A DNA stretch of 64,000 bases from Mycolicibacterium gadium (GTDB taxonomy: Bacteria; Actinomycetota; Actinomycetes; Mycobacteriales; Mycobacteriaceae), in contig NZ_AP022608.1 of NCBI RefSeq assembly GCF_010728925.1, forward strand, positions 62,001 through 126,000, written 5' to 3'. The first letter of the stretch is position 1; each line of letters starts with the position of its first letter. The notes under the pieces are model-generated. The model did no database searches, was not told the origin of the DNA, and was given only the letters and a program-made list of their open reading frames with translations. Position numbers and translations under genes: made by a program. Below are positions 35,368-43,644 of this stretch, in pieces.

Positions 35368-36191
35368 GCGTACTGCAACTCCGCTACCGGGCGCGCGGCG
35401 CTGCGCAGCGGCCGCGCGTGTTGCAGGGTCGGTGCCACCCGCCGTGGGCCGTCTTCGACGTCGCGCCATATCCCCATCGCGGTCATGCGCACCGGCGCCG
35501 CGAGACGCTGGTCGAACGTCATTCGGCTGACAGGACCGCACACCGACACCGCCGCGACAGCTTCCCCCGGTGCGCCGATGGGCGCTGCGACACAACCGAA
35601 TCCGGGCACCGACTCTTCGCGGTCGAATGCGACGCCGCGGCCGCGAACGTTGGCCAGTTCAGCGCGCAGCTGAGCGGGCGTGCTGATCGAGTACCTGGTC
35701 TTGCGGGTGCTGAGATCGACGACGTCGGCCTCGCTGTTATAGGCCAGCATCGCCTTGCCCACCGCCGCGCAATGCGCGGGCTGACGACCGCCGACGCGGG
35801 TGGGTATCGCTGCCACCATCCGGCCGCCGATCTTTTCCAGATAGACCACGTCGGAGCCGTCCAACACGGCGAGATGGACGACCAGTCCCGTCGCGCGATA
35901 CAGATCATGCAGCAACGGCATCGCTGCCCGGTGCAGTCGGTCCTGGTGCACGGCGAGCGAGCCGAGCTCCACGAGCCGCATCCCCAGCTCGTAGTCACGG
36001 CCGTTGCGGCGCAGCCAGCGCAGCGCGACCAGTCGTTCGAGCATCCGGTGCGCCGATGACCGGGGCAGGCCTGTGCGTCGAACGATCTGGGCCAGGTTGA
36101 GACGTCCGGGACCGTCAAACGCGTCCAACACGAGCGACACCCGATCGATCACAGCACTGGGAGTTTCGACAGCCCCGGAAATCGTTGTCAT
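35364..36191 (-). CDS. IclR-family transcriptional regulator
   Basis: A 275-residue regulator with an N-terminal winged helix (about 10-75: LAQIVRRTGLPRSSAHRMLERLVALRWLRR) and a C-terminal effector domain containing GLVVHLAVLDGSDVVYLEKIGG, PAHCAAVGKAMLAY and GFGCVAAPIGAPGEAVAAVSVCGP, the usual IclR ligand-pocket order. GGAGGCG precedes the ATG. It is first of an operon with an HSL esterase and two barrel proteins, and has an AT-rich palindromic region upstream. It probably senses a pathway intermediate. Confidence 0.9.
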   Translation of the reverse strand: MTTISGAVETPSAVIDRVSLVLDAFDGPGRLNLAQIVRRTGLPRSSAHRMLERLVALRWLRRNGRDYELGMRLVELGSLAVHQDRLHRAAMPLLHDLYRATGLVVHLAVLDGSDVVYLEKIGGRMVAAIPTRVGGRQPAHCAAVGKAMLAYNSEADVVDLSTRKTRYSISTPAQLRAELANVRGRGVAFDREESVPGFGCVAAPIGAPGEAVAAVSVCGPVSRMTFDQRLAAPVRMTAMGIWRDVEDGPRRVAPTLQHARPLRSAARPVAELQYA

Positions 36192-36207
36192 GACGCCTCC
36201 TCGCGGT

Positions 36208-36245
36208 CATATGACTAATAGAAATATGCCTATTTGTAGCATATG
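36208..36245. promoter_or_regulatory. AT-rich promoter/operator region before iclR with nested inverted repeats
   Basis: Two CATATG copies (36208-36213 and 36240-36245) flank AATAG (36217-36221) and CTATT (36230-36234), giving nested symmetry over 38 nt in a GC-rich genome. It begins 17 nt before the iclR ATG. This could hold a promoter and an IclR autoregulatory operator. The assignment is inferred from position. Confidence 0.45.
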
Positions 36246-36357
36246 AGTGTGGCGGCTGTCACGTAGGCCTGCCGAAATGCGTTGACTCTGCGGTGCGGGC
36301 GCGCGGCACTCGCACTTTTGCGCCCCGGGCGCAGAGTCGGCGTGCAGAAGCGACGCG

Positions 36358-37821
36358 TCAGCCCTTGGCTGCGGAGCTTCCCGCACGACGGCCGTAGAAG
36401 CTGCCGTCACCGAGCGAGATTCCGCTGGCGTAGCCCCAGGCGGCCACGCCCGCGGTACAGCGCCCCGCGGCGTACAGGCCGGGAATCGGTTCGCCGCTGA
36501 CGTGCAGCACCTCGGAGTCCAGCGTGGTCAGCAGCCCGCCCAGCGTGAACCCGGCGCAACTCGCCCGGAGGTCGATGGCGCCGACGGGCGCGCCGATGGG
36601 CTTCAGCCATTCGGGCTTCTTGTGCAGCAGCGGATCCTCGCCGCGGGCAGCGGCCTCGTTGTACGCGGTGACCGTGGCCTGCAACGAGCCAGGCGGAAGG
36701 CCGATCTCGCCCTCGAGTTCCGCGACGCTGTCGCAGACCCACGTCGCCGGACGTTTGAGGAACGGCGTAGGGGACGTCGCGGCCATCGCCTCCTCCTGCG
36801 CGTCACCGTCGATGATGAGGTACGCCGTGTCGTCCTGGTGATACAGCGTGAGCTGCCCGATGCGGCCGGAGTACATGTCCTCGGGGACATAGCGCTGTCC
36901 TCGCCCGTTGACGAGGATGCCGCGCACGGTCTGCTGGGGGTCGATGAGGAATGCCACTTCGGTGGCGTCCATGTGGGCGAGATCGGCGCCCAGCGCCTGC
37001 GCCATCCGAATCGCCTGGCCATCATGCTGTTCGATCGCCGCTCCGGGGCGTCCGAGAAGCCGCGGTGCATACTGCGCCATCATCGCGTCGTTGTACGCGA
37101 AGCTGCCCGCGGCGAGAACGACGCCACCGCGTGCACGGATCGCAACGGGATCGCCGTACTGGCGGGCGATGAGCCCAGCGACGCGGCCGTCGGACTGCAC
37201 CGCCAACGAGGACGCGTGAACGTCGTACACCGCGCGCACACCCAGCGACGTCGCGGTGTCGACGAGTGGTTTCATCAGCATGTAGCCGGCACTGGCTTCG
37301 CCGGCCTTCTTGTTGGCCATCTGCGGGATATGGCCGCGCGGAGCAGGTTTGGCGATTGTGTTGAACGGATAGGCGTTCTCGCCACCGGTGAACATCAGGC
37401 CCTCGTCCCCGGGCGGCTCCCAGCCGGGCTCGCCCCAGAACTCCGGTTTGAACGGCACACCGCACCGCACCAGCCAGTCGAAGTGTTCCACGCTTCCCGC
37501 GCAGTAGTCACCGACCCGTTTCGCGTCGGCGCCCGGCCCCATCGCCACGTTGAGGAACGCCGCCATGTTGTCGACGGAATCGTCGAAACCGCACGCCTTC
37601 TGAAGCCCGGTACCACCGCCGAGGTAGATGAACCCGCCCGCCATCGCGGCGGCGCCGCCCCACCCGCCGGTGCGTTCGACAACGAGGACGTCGGCGCCGG
37701 CCGAGGCGGCCTCCACCGCTGCGGCCACACCGGCGATGCCGTATCCCGCGATCACGACATCGGCTTCGTAGTCCCAACTCTCGATCTGGTCAGCAGACTT
37801 GGGGTAGACGTCGGTATCCAT
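36358..37821 (-). CDS. FAD-dependent dehydrogenase of the KstD/fumarate reductase superfamily
   Basis: A 487-residue flavoprotein with DVVIAGYGIAGVAAAVEAASAG and VVERTGGWGGAAAMAGGF (FAD-binding) and a C-terminal LYAAGRCTAGVAAWGYASGI. The catalytic YPGxG element of KstD is absent: the corresponding region reads WGYASGISLGDGSFYGRRAG. It is therefore distant from true KstD, though in the same superfamily. It probably desaturates a ring or side chain. It follows the HsaC-like gene with 3 nt between them, in a meta-cleavage operon. A substrate cannot be assigned. Confidence 0.75.
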   Translation of the reverse strand: MDTDVYPKSADQIESWDYEADVVIAGYGIAGVAAAVEAASAGADVLVVERTGGWGGAAAMAGGFIYLGGGTGLQKACGFDDSVDNMAAFLNVAMGPGADAKRVGDYCAGSVEHFDWLVRCGVPFKPEFWGEPGWEPPGDEGLMFTGGENAYPFNTIAKPAPRGHIPQMANKKAGEASAGYMLMKPLVDTATSLGVRAVYDVHASSLAVQSDGRVAGLIARQYGDPVAIRARGGVVLAAGSFAYNDAMMAQYAPRLLGRPGAAIEQHDGQAIRMAQALGADLAHMDATEVAFLIDPQQTVRGILVNGRGQRYVPEDMYSGRIGQLTLYHQDDTAYLIIDGDAQEEAMAATSPTPFLKRPATWVCDSVAELEGEIGLPPGSLQATVTAYNEAAARGEDPLLHKKPEWLKPIGAPVGAIDLRASCAGFTLGGLLTTLDSEVLHVSGEPIPGLYAAGRCTAGVAAWGYASGISLGDGSFYGRRAGSSAAKG

Positions 37822-37824
37822 CGG

Positions 37825-38733
37825 CTACATCCGCATCGCGGCTGGCGGTTCGCCCATCCACTGGTGACCCCAGTAGCTGTCGGCGGTGATTTCCTCTGCG
37901 GTGTAATACCGTTCGTCCACACGCATGCCGTCGGTGCCGAACTCGATGTCCCAGTCGCCGGGCGCGCGGACGTAGAAGGACACCATCTTGTCGTTGGTGT
38001 GGCGGCCCAGCGTCGAGGACAGCTGGAAACCCTCGGCGTTGACTCGGTCGAGCGCCTGCCCGACGGCATCGAGGCTGTCGACCTCCACCATGACGTGGAC
38101 CAGGCCGGGCTTGTCCTGGTTCATCGACGGGCAGATCGCCAGGCTGTGGTGCCGCTCGTTGATGCCCAGGAACCGAACCCGTATCGGACCGAACTCCGGC
38201 GGGGCGGGTACGCGGAAGGCTCCGCGCGAGCGGAATCCCAGGACGCCGGTGTAGAAGTCGAACAGGCCGTTGGCATCCATCGCGGGCACCACCACGTGGC
38301 CGAGACCCTGGTCGCCGGTGACGAACCGCGCCCCGAACGGGGTGATGACCGGGCTGTGGTCGAGCACCGCGCCGTGGAACACCTCCAGCGTCGTACCCGC
38401 CGGATCGGAGAACGTGATCACTTCCTCCACGCGCCGTTCGTCGGCCTCGGCGGGGGACAAGTCCTTGAACGCGATCGACGCGGCGTCCAACGAGGTTTTG
38501 ACTTCCTCGAGCGCGGCGTGGTCGCGCACCTCCCAGCCGACCGTCAGAACCCGGTCGATGTCGCCGGGTACGACGATGATGCGCGCTGCGCGCTCATCCA
38601 TCCGCAGGTACAGGGCCGAGGGATCGGGACCCGAGCCCTCGGCGAATCCCAGCACGCCGAAGGCGAACTGGCGCCACCGATCGATATCGCTGGCCGCAAC
38701 GGTGATGTAGCCGAGGCTCTTGAGAATGCTCAT
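37825..38733 (-). CDS. HsaC-like extradiol (VOC-fold) ring-cleavage dioxygenase
   Basis: A 302-residue vicinal oxygen chelate dioxygenase. The Fe(II) ligands are His146 (GLGHVVVP), a His of the RHHSLAI pair (195/196) and Glu264 (WDIEFG). The conserved His245 (TLGRHTNDKM) and Tyr254 of the family are present. M. tuberculosis HsaC, which cleaves the catechol 3,4-DHSA in cholesterol degradation, has the same order and length. It probably opens an aromatised ring made by the HsaA-like enzyme next door (3-nt gap). Substrate specificity unproven. Confidence 0.88.
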   Translation of the reverse strand: MSILKSLGYITVAASDIDRWRQFAFGVLGFAEGSGPDPSALYLRMDERAARIIVVPGDIDRVLTVGWEVRDHAALEEVKTSLDAASIAFKDLSPAEADERRVEEVITFSDPAGTTLEVFHGAVLDHSPVITPFGARFVTGDQGLGHVVVPAMDANGLFDFYTGVLGFRSRGAFRVPAPPEFGPIRVRFLGINERHHSLAICPSMNQDKPGLVHVMVEVDSLDAVGQALDRVNAEGFQLSSTLGRHTNDKMVSFYVRAPGDWDIEFGTDGMRVDERYYTAEEITADSYWGHQWMGEPPAAMRM

Positions 38734-38736
38734 CGG

Positions 38737-39915
38737 TCAGATCAGCGCCCGCAGCGGACCCTCGGGGTCGACTCCGAACGAGCTCAGCGCCGACGCGTGA
38801 TACGGCGTGCCGGGGATGTGGATCGCGTGGGCCAGACCTGCGTGCGCGTCGCGCCAGTACCGTTGCAGCGGTTTGTCCATCCGCAACGCGTTGCCGCCCG
38901 ATCGGGCGAAGATCTGGTCGACGGCGGCGACCGCGCGCCACGCCGCGCGCACCTGTGTCCGTCGTCCGGCGGCACGGTCTTCGAAGGACACCTCCTTGCC
39001 GGTGTCGACGATGTCGTAGATGCGGTCGACGTTGGCCAGCAGTTCCTGGCGGGCGGCGTTGATGTCCGCGGCGGCCTCGCCGATGGCGTACATGACGTAC
39101 GGGTCGTCCTTGACCGCACCGTAGGCGCCGACGCGGTCACGCTGGTAATCGAGGTGGGCGGCCAGTGCTCCCTCGGCGATGCCGACCACGGCGGACGTGA
39201 TGCCCAGCGGGAACATCGTCGACCACGGCATGAGGTACAGCGTCGACGACATCCCGGCCTTGCGCTGGGCGGTGCCGTCCATCACCTCGGTGGCGTCCAT
39301 CGTCCGGTAGTCGGGGACGAAGGCGTCGCGCACGATGACGTCCTTGGAGCCGGTGCCACGCAGACCCACGACATTCCAGGAGTCCTCGACGATCTCGTAG
39401 TCCTTGCGCGGCAGGATCATGTGCAGCATCTGCGGCGGCATGAGCGGTTTGCCCTCGGCGTCACCCAGCATCGCGCCGAGGATGATCCACTCGCATTGGT
39501 CGGTGCCCGAGCTGAACTGCCAGCGCCCGTTGAAGATGTAGCCCCCGTCGACCGGCTTGGCCACACCCTGCGGCGCGTACGGCGACGCGACCCAGGTGTC
39601 GACGTCGGCGCCCCAGATCTCCTCGGCCACCTTGGGATCGGCGTAGGCCAACTGATAGGGGTGCACGCCGACGACGCCGTTGATCCATCCCGCGGCGGGA
39701 TCGAGCGTCGCCGTCGCCATCACCGTCTCGGCGAACTCGCGCGGATGGACCTCGAAGCCGTTGTACTTGGTGGGCTGCAGCAGCCGGATGTTGCCCGCCG
39801 CCTTCATCGCCTTGGCTGTCTGGTCGGTGAGTTGGCCGATCTTCTCGGCCTCGGCGCCCTGCTCACGCAATTGGCCGGCCATCTCCATCACTCGGTCGAT
39901 TACCCGCTCGGTCAT
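38737..39915 (-). CDS. HsaA-like flavin-dependent aromatic monooxygenase
   Basis: A 392-residue acyl-CoA dehydrogenase-fold oxygenase; M. tuberculosis HsaA is 394 residues. It uses FMNH2 from a reductase to hydroxylate a phenol ortho. The ATG at 39915 is preceded by AAGGACG. Segments include EWIILGAMLGDAEGKPLMPP, SWNVVGLRGTGSKDVIVRDA and FARSGGNALRMDKPLQRYWRD, the HsaA order. No HsaB-like flavin reductase is in the window, so it must use one encoded elsewhere. It reads into the HsaC-like gene with a 3-nt gap, the expected order of hydroxylation then cleavage. Confidence 0.87.
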   Translation of the reverse strand: MTERVIDRVMEMAGQLREQGAEAEKIGQLTDQTAKAMKAAGNIRLLQPTKYNGFEVHPREFAETVMATATLDPAAGWINGVVGVHPYQLAYADPKVAEEIWGADVDTWVASPYAPQGVAKPVDGGYIFNGRWQFSSGTDQCEWIILGAMLGDAEGKPLMPPQMLHMILPRKDYEIVEDSWNVVGLRGTGSKDVIVRDAFVPDYRTMDATEVMDGTAQRKAGMSSTLYLMPWSTMFPLGITSAVVGIAEGALAAHLDYQRDRVGAYGAVKDDPYVMYAIGEAAADINAARQELLANVDRIYDIVDTGKEVSFEDRAAGRRTQVRAAWRAVAAVDQIFARSGGNALRMDKPLQRYWRDAHAGLAHAIHIPGTPYHASALSSFGVDPEGPLRALI

Positions 39916-40004
39916 GCTTTCGTCCTTACTGTGTGGGCTTGATTGATGGTCTACCGCAGGTAGCCCCGACGCCGCAGGCAATCCCGGTCAGTGGACTGCC
40001 GCCG

Positions 40005-40274
40005 TCAAAACTCGATGTGCACCGTGTCGGAGACGGGTCTGGTCTGACAGGCCAGGATCAGGCCGGCGTCGCGATCCGTGGGTTCGAGCACATCGTTCGG
40101 TGCCATATCGACCTCCCCGGAGACGACGCTGCACACGCACGAGCCGCACCGCCCTTCGCGGCACGAGTGGGGCACGTCGATGCCCGCCGCCACCATCACG
40201 TCGACGAGTGTGGACTGCGGCGGCCAGTCGAGGTGATGCCGTTGTCCGTCGAGATCCACGTCGGCTCTGGCCAT
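40005..40274 (-). CDS. Plant-type [2Fe-2S] ferredoxin, stand-alone
   Basis: An 89-residue protein consisting only of the ferredoxin domain. Cluster ligands are Cys38, Cys43, Cys46 and Cys76 (PHSCREGRCGSCVCS...ILACQ), the CX4CX2CX29C spacing, with an extra Cys48. It resembles the C-terminal domain of KshB-type reductases, cut free of its flavin part. It may donate electrons to the Rieske oxygenase at 22 kb, but needs a separate reductase. It lies 89 nt upstream of the HsaA-like gene and is divergent from the Baeyer-Villiger gene across 128 nt. Confidence 0.9.
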   Translation of the reverse strand: MARADVDLDGQRHHLDWPPQSTLVDVMVAAGIDVPHSCREGRCGSCVCSVVSGEVDMAPNDVLEPTDRDAGLILACQTRPVSDTVHIEF

Positions 40275-40402
40275 GGCGGCCAGTGTCGGTCCTGGGCGGC
40301 TGCGTCGGACAGCACCGCCCGGTGTTCGGGAGCCGGAATCGTGAGCGTCCGGTGACCGGGAAACCGCCCGGCTCGCCGTCCGCGACGACCTACCGTGTGG
40401 TC

Positions 40403-42010
40403 GTGAGCAACGAGGCAGACGTGGACGTCGTCGTCGTGGGCGCAGGGTTCGCCGGAATCTACGCCCTGCACAAGTTCCGGTCGCTGGGATTGGCGGTGCG
40501 GGTGTTCGAGGCCGCGTCGGAGGTCGGCGGCACGTGGTACTTCAACCGGTACCCCGGAGCGCGCTGCGATGTCGAAAGTGTCGACTACTGCTACTCGTTC
40601 TCCGACGAGTTGCAACAGAAATGGTCGTGGAGCGAGAAATATGCGACCCAGGCCGAGATCCTGCGGTACCTGAATTGGGTCGTCGACGAACTCGATCTGC
40701 GGGACGGCATCACGTTCAACACGCGTGTGACATCGGCGGTGTTCGATGACGCCGCTGTGCGCTGGACGGCGAACACCGACACGGGGGAGTCGGTCAACGC
40801 ACGATTCTGCGTGATGGCGACGGGACCGCTGTCGGCTGCGTTGACGCCGGACTTCCCGGGCCTGTCCTCGTTCGAGGGCGAGGTTTACCACACCGCGCAC
40901 TGGCCGAAGGAGACAGTCGACTTCACCGGCAAGCGCGTCGCCGTGATCGGCACCGGATCGTCGGGCATCCAGTCGATACCGATCATCGCCGACCAGGCGC
41001 AGAAGCTCGTCGTCTTCCAACGCACCCCGAATTACAGTGTCCCCGCCGGTAATCGAACCTTGACGGACAAGGACGTCGCCGACTACAAGGCTTCTTACGA
41101 CGAGCGCCGTCGGTTGTCGTGGCGGAGCGGCGGAGGCTCACCGCACATCGCGCACCCCAAGCTGACGATGGAGGCCACCGCGCAGGAGCGCAGGGCCGCA
41201 TTCGAAAAGCGCTGGGAACTCGGCGGCGTGTTGTTCTCCAAGACCTTCAGCGACCAGATGACGGATATCGAAGCCAACGATGAGGCCCGGAGGTTCTACG
41301 AGGAAAAGGTCCGCGCCGTCATCGATGATCCCGACGTCGCCGACCTGTTGATCCCGAACGACCACCCGATCGGCACCAAACGGATCTGCACCGACACCAA
41401 CTACTTTCAGACGTTCAACCGGTCACACGTCGACCTCGTCAGTGTCCGCAGGACGCCCATCGAGTTCATCGACGCCACCGGCATCACCACCTCCGACGCA
41501 CGGTTCGACGTCGATGCGATCGTGCTCGCCACCGGGTTCGACGCGATGACGGGTGCACTCGCGAAAATCGACATCGTCGGGCGGGACGGCCACACATTGC
41601 GCGACGATTGGGCCGACGGGCCACGGACGTATCTCGGGTTGAGTGTGGACGACTTCCCGAATCTGTTCTTGGTGTCCGGACCCGGCGCACCAGCCGTGCT
41701 GGCCAACATGGTGCTGCACGCAGAAGCCCACGTGAACTGGATCGCCGATGCCATTTCTTATCTCGACACCCATGGTCACACCGCCATCGAGGCGACCCCC
41801 GACGCCGTCGAGGACTGGAACGCCGAACTGAGCCGTCGGGCGAACGCCTCGCTGTTCACGAGGGCTAACTCTTGGTACATGGGGGCCAATGTGCCCGGCA
41901 AGCCAAGGGGTTTCATGCTCTTCATCGGTGGATTCGCCACCTACCTCGACATCTGCAACGAAGTCGTCAGCGCGGGCTACAAAGGTTTCCGTCTCCTGAA
42001 TGCATCATGA
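40403..42010 (+). CDS. Baeyer-Villiger monooxygenase, cyclohexanone/phenylacetone monooxygenase type
   Basis: A 535-residue flavoprotein of type I Baeyer-Villiger enzymes. FAD motif VVVGAGFAGIYALHKFR (from residue 11), fingerprint FEGEVYHTAHWP (Phe157, Gly159, His163, Trp167), NADPH motif VAVIGTGSSGIQSIP. It inserts oxygen next to a ketone to give a lactone. GTG at 40403 is chosen; GTG at 40397 is an alternative. It is coupled to two SDR genes that would form or recycle the ketone. Together they fit a cyclic alcohol to ketone to lactone route. Confidence 0.92.
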   Translation: MSNEADVDVVVVGAGFAGIYALHKFRSLGLAVRVFEAASEVGGTWYFNRYPGARCDVESVDYCYSFSDELQQKWSWSEKYATQAEILRYLNWVVDELDLRDGITFNTRVTSAVFDDAAVRWTANTDTGESVNARFCVMATGPLSAALTPDFPGLSSFEGEVYHTAHWPKETVDFTGKRVAVIGTGSSGIQSIPIIADQAQKLVVFQRTPNYSVPAGNRTLTDKDVADYKASYDERRRLSWRSGGGSPHIAHPKLTMEATAQERRAAFEKRWELGGVLFSKTFSDQMTDIEANDEARRFYEEKVRAVIDDPDVADLLIPNDHPIGTKRICTDTNYFQTFNRSHVDLVSVRRTPIEFIDATGITTSDARFDVDAIVLATGFDAMTGALAKIDIVGRDGHTLRDDWADGPRTYLGLSVDDFPNLFLVSGPGAPAVLANMVLHAEAHVNWIADAISYLDTHGHTAIEATPDAVEDWNAELSRRANASLFTRANSWYMGANVPGKPRGFMLFIGGFATYLDICNEVVSAGYKGFRLLNAS

Positions 42011-42810
42011 TGTCGGGACTTGACGGCAAGGTGGTCGTCGTGACCGGTGCAGGGAGGGGAACCGGACGCGTCCACTGTCAACGGTTCGCCGACGAAGGTG
42101 CGGACGTCATTGCGCTCGATGCCGCCGAGGTTGCCGGTGATCTCGATGACACAGCACGCGAGGTGCGCGATCGCGGCCGGCGATGCGTCGCCGCGATGGT
42201 CGACGTACGCGATGCCGATGCGATGTCGGCCGCGATCGACGCGGCCGTCGGCGAACTGGGTCGCCTCGACGTCGTCGTGGCCAATGCCGGTGTACACACC
42301 GCAGGCGCACCGACATGGGAGCTCAGCGACGAAACCTGGCAGAACACCCTGGACATCAATCTGACCGGGGTGTTTCACACCGTGAAGTCGACGGTGCCAC
42401 ACATCGGTGGGGGCGGGGGATCTGTGGTGATCATCAGTTCCACCAACGGATTACGTGGTACTCCCAACAGCGCGCACTACACCGCCAGCAAGCATGCGCT
42501 GGTCGGCCTTGCCCGCACGCTGGCCAATGAGCTGGGGCCCCAGCGGATTCGGGTCAACACCGTTCATCCGGGGGCGGTCGGTACCGCGATGGTACTCAAC
42601 GACGCGACATTCCGTCGGCTGTGTCCCGACGTGCCCAACCCCACAGCGGCCGACGCCGCCGAAGTCCTCAAGGCCCGCAACCTGTTGCCGGTGGGATGGG
42701 TCGAGCCCGTCGACATCGCCAACGCCGTGGTGTTCCTGGCCTCCGACGAAGCCCGCTACATCACCGGAACCCAACTCGTGATCGACGCCGGTCTGACGCA
42801 GAAGGTATGA
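42007..42810 (+). CDS. Short-chain dehydrogenase/reductase, probable mycofactocin-type
   Basis: A 267-residue SDR with VVVVTGAGRGTGRVHCQRFADEG, ALDAAEVAG after strand 2, VANAGVHTAGAPT, Ser in IISSTNGLRG and catalytic YTASKHALVGLARTLANELG. The TGAGRGxGRxHxxRFA and WVEPVDIANAVVFLASDEAR segments match the mycofactocin-associated SDR branch, whose members hold NAD tightly and need mycofactocin for turnover; the diagnostic insertion is shorter than in the next gene, so this is less sure. The ATG shares 4 nt with the Baeyer-Villiger stop. Confidence 0.8.
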   Translation: MMSGLDGKVVVVTGAGRGTGRVHCQRFADEGADVIALDAAEVAGDLDDTAREVRDRGRRCVAAMVDVRDADAMSAAIDAAVGELGRLDVVVANAGVHTAGAPTWELSDETWQNTLDINLTGVFHTVKSTVPHIGGGGGSVVIISSTNGLRGTPNSAHYTASKHALVGLARTLANELGPQRIRVNTVHPGAVGTAMVLNDATFRRLCPDVPNPTAADAAEVLKARNLLPVGWVEPVDIANAVVFLASDEARYITGTQLVIDAGLTQKV

Positions 42811-43640
42811 CGATGGGTCGATTGCAGGGGAAGGTCGCACTGATCACTGGCGCGGCGCGGGGTATCGGACGCGCGCAGGCGGTTCGATTTGCGCAGGAGG
42901 GTGCCGACGTCATCGCTCTGGACATCTGCGGCCCAGTGGACACCGTCGTCACACCGCCGGCGACACCCGTCGATCTCGACGACACGGCCCGGCTGGTATC
43001 CGAAGCCGGCCGCCGTGTCGTCACCGAGGTCGTCGACGTCCGTGACACCGCTGCTGTGCAGGCCGCGACGGACCGCGGCGTCGAGGTCCTCGGTGGTCTG
43101 GACATCGTGTGCGCGACCGCGGGGATCACATCGCGCGAGATGGCCATGGAGATGTCCGAGATTGCCTGGCAGACAATGCTGGACGTCAACCTGACCGGGG
43201 TCTGGCGGACCTGTCGTGCCACCGCACCGCATCTCATCGAACGCGGGGCGGGGTCGATGATTCTGATCAGCTCCATCGCGGGCCTACGCGGTTTGGTCGG
43301 GGTCGCGCACTACACCTCGGCCAAACACGGTGTGGTCGGGCTCATGCGTACCCTCGCCAATGAGCTTGCACCGCACAATATCCGGGTCAACTCGGTTCAT
43401 CCGACAAATGTCGACACGCCGATGATCCAGAACGACAACGTCCGCGCCGCGTTCCGGCCGGACCTCGAGCATGTCTCGCGTGAGCAGTTCGCGGAGGCGG
43501 CGTGCTCGATGAACATGTTGCCGATTCCGTGGGTCGACCCCGTCGACGTCGCCAACGCATGCCTGTTCCTGGCCTCGGACGAGGCCCGCTACATCACGGC
43601 GGTCACGCTGCCGGTGGACGCGGGCAGCACTCAGCGGTGA
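42807..43640 (+). CDS. Mycofactocin-coupled SDR oxidoreductase, carveol dehydrogenase-like
   Basis: A 277-residue SDR. VALITGAARGIGRAQAVRFAQEG and the insertion ALDICGPVDTVVTPPATPVD after strand 2 identify the mycofactocin-dependent SDR branch (carveol dehydrogenase type), which binds NAD non-exchangeably. Catalytic Ser in LISSIAGLRG and YTSAKHGVVGLMRTLANEL follow. It probably oxidises a secondary cyclic alcohol to a ketone for the coupled monooxygenase. The start overlaps the preceding SDR by 4 nt. An ATG two codons later is an alternative start. No mycofactocin biosynthesis gene is in this window. Confidence 0.87.
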   Translation: MTMGRLQGKVALITGAARGIGRAQAVRFAQEGADVIALDICGPVDTVVTPPATPVDLDDTARLVSEAGRRVVTEVVDVRDTAAVQAATDRGVEVLGGLDIVCATAGITSREMAMEMSEIAWQTMLDVNLTGVWRTCRATAPHLIERGAGSMILISSIAGLRGLVGVAHYTSAKHGVVGLMRTLANELAPHNIRVNSVHPTNVDTPMIQNDNVRAAFRPDLEHVSREQFAEAACSMNMLPIPWVDPVDVANACLFLASDEARYITAVTLPVDAGSTQR

Positions 43641-43644
43641 GAAC

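Noticed and set aside
36502..39942. A plus-strand open frame of 1146 codons opposite the flavoprotein, HsaC-like and HsaA-like genes
   Set aside because: It is antisense to three well-supported genes. In GC-rich codon usage the opposite frame is often open; the product has no recognisable domain and no ribosome binding site.
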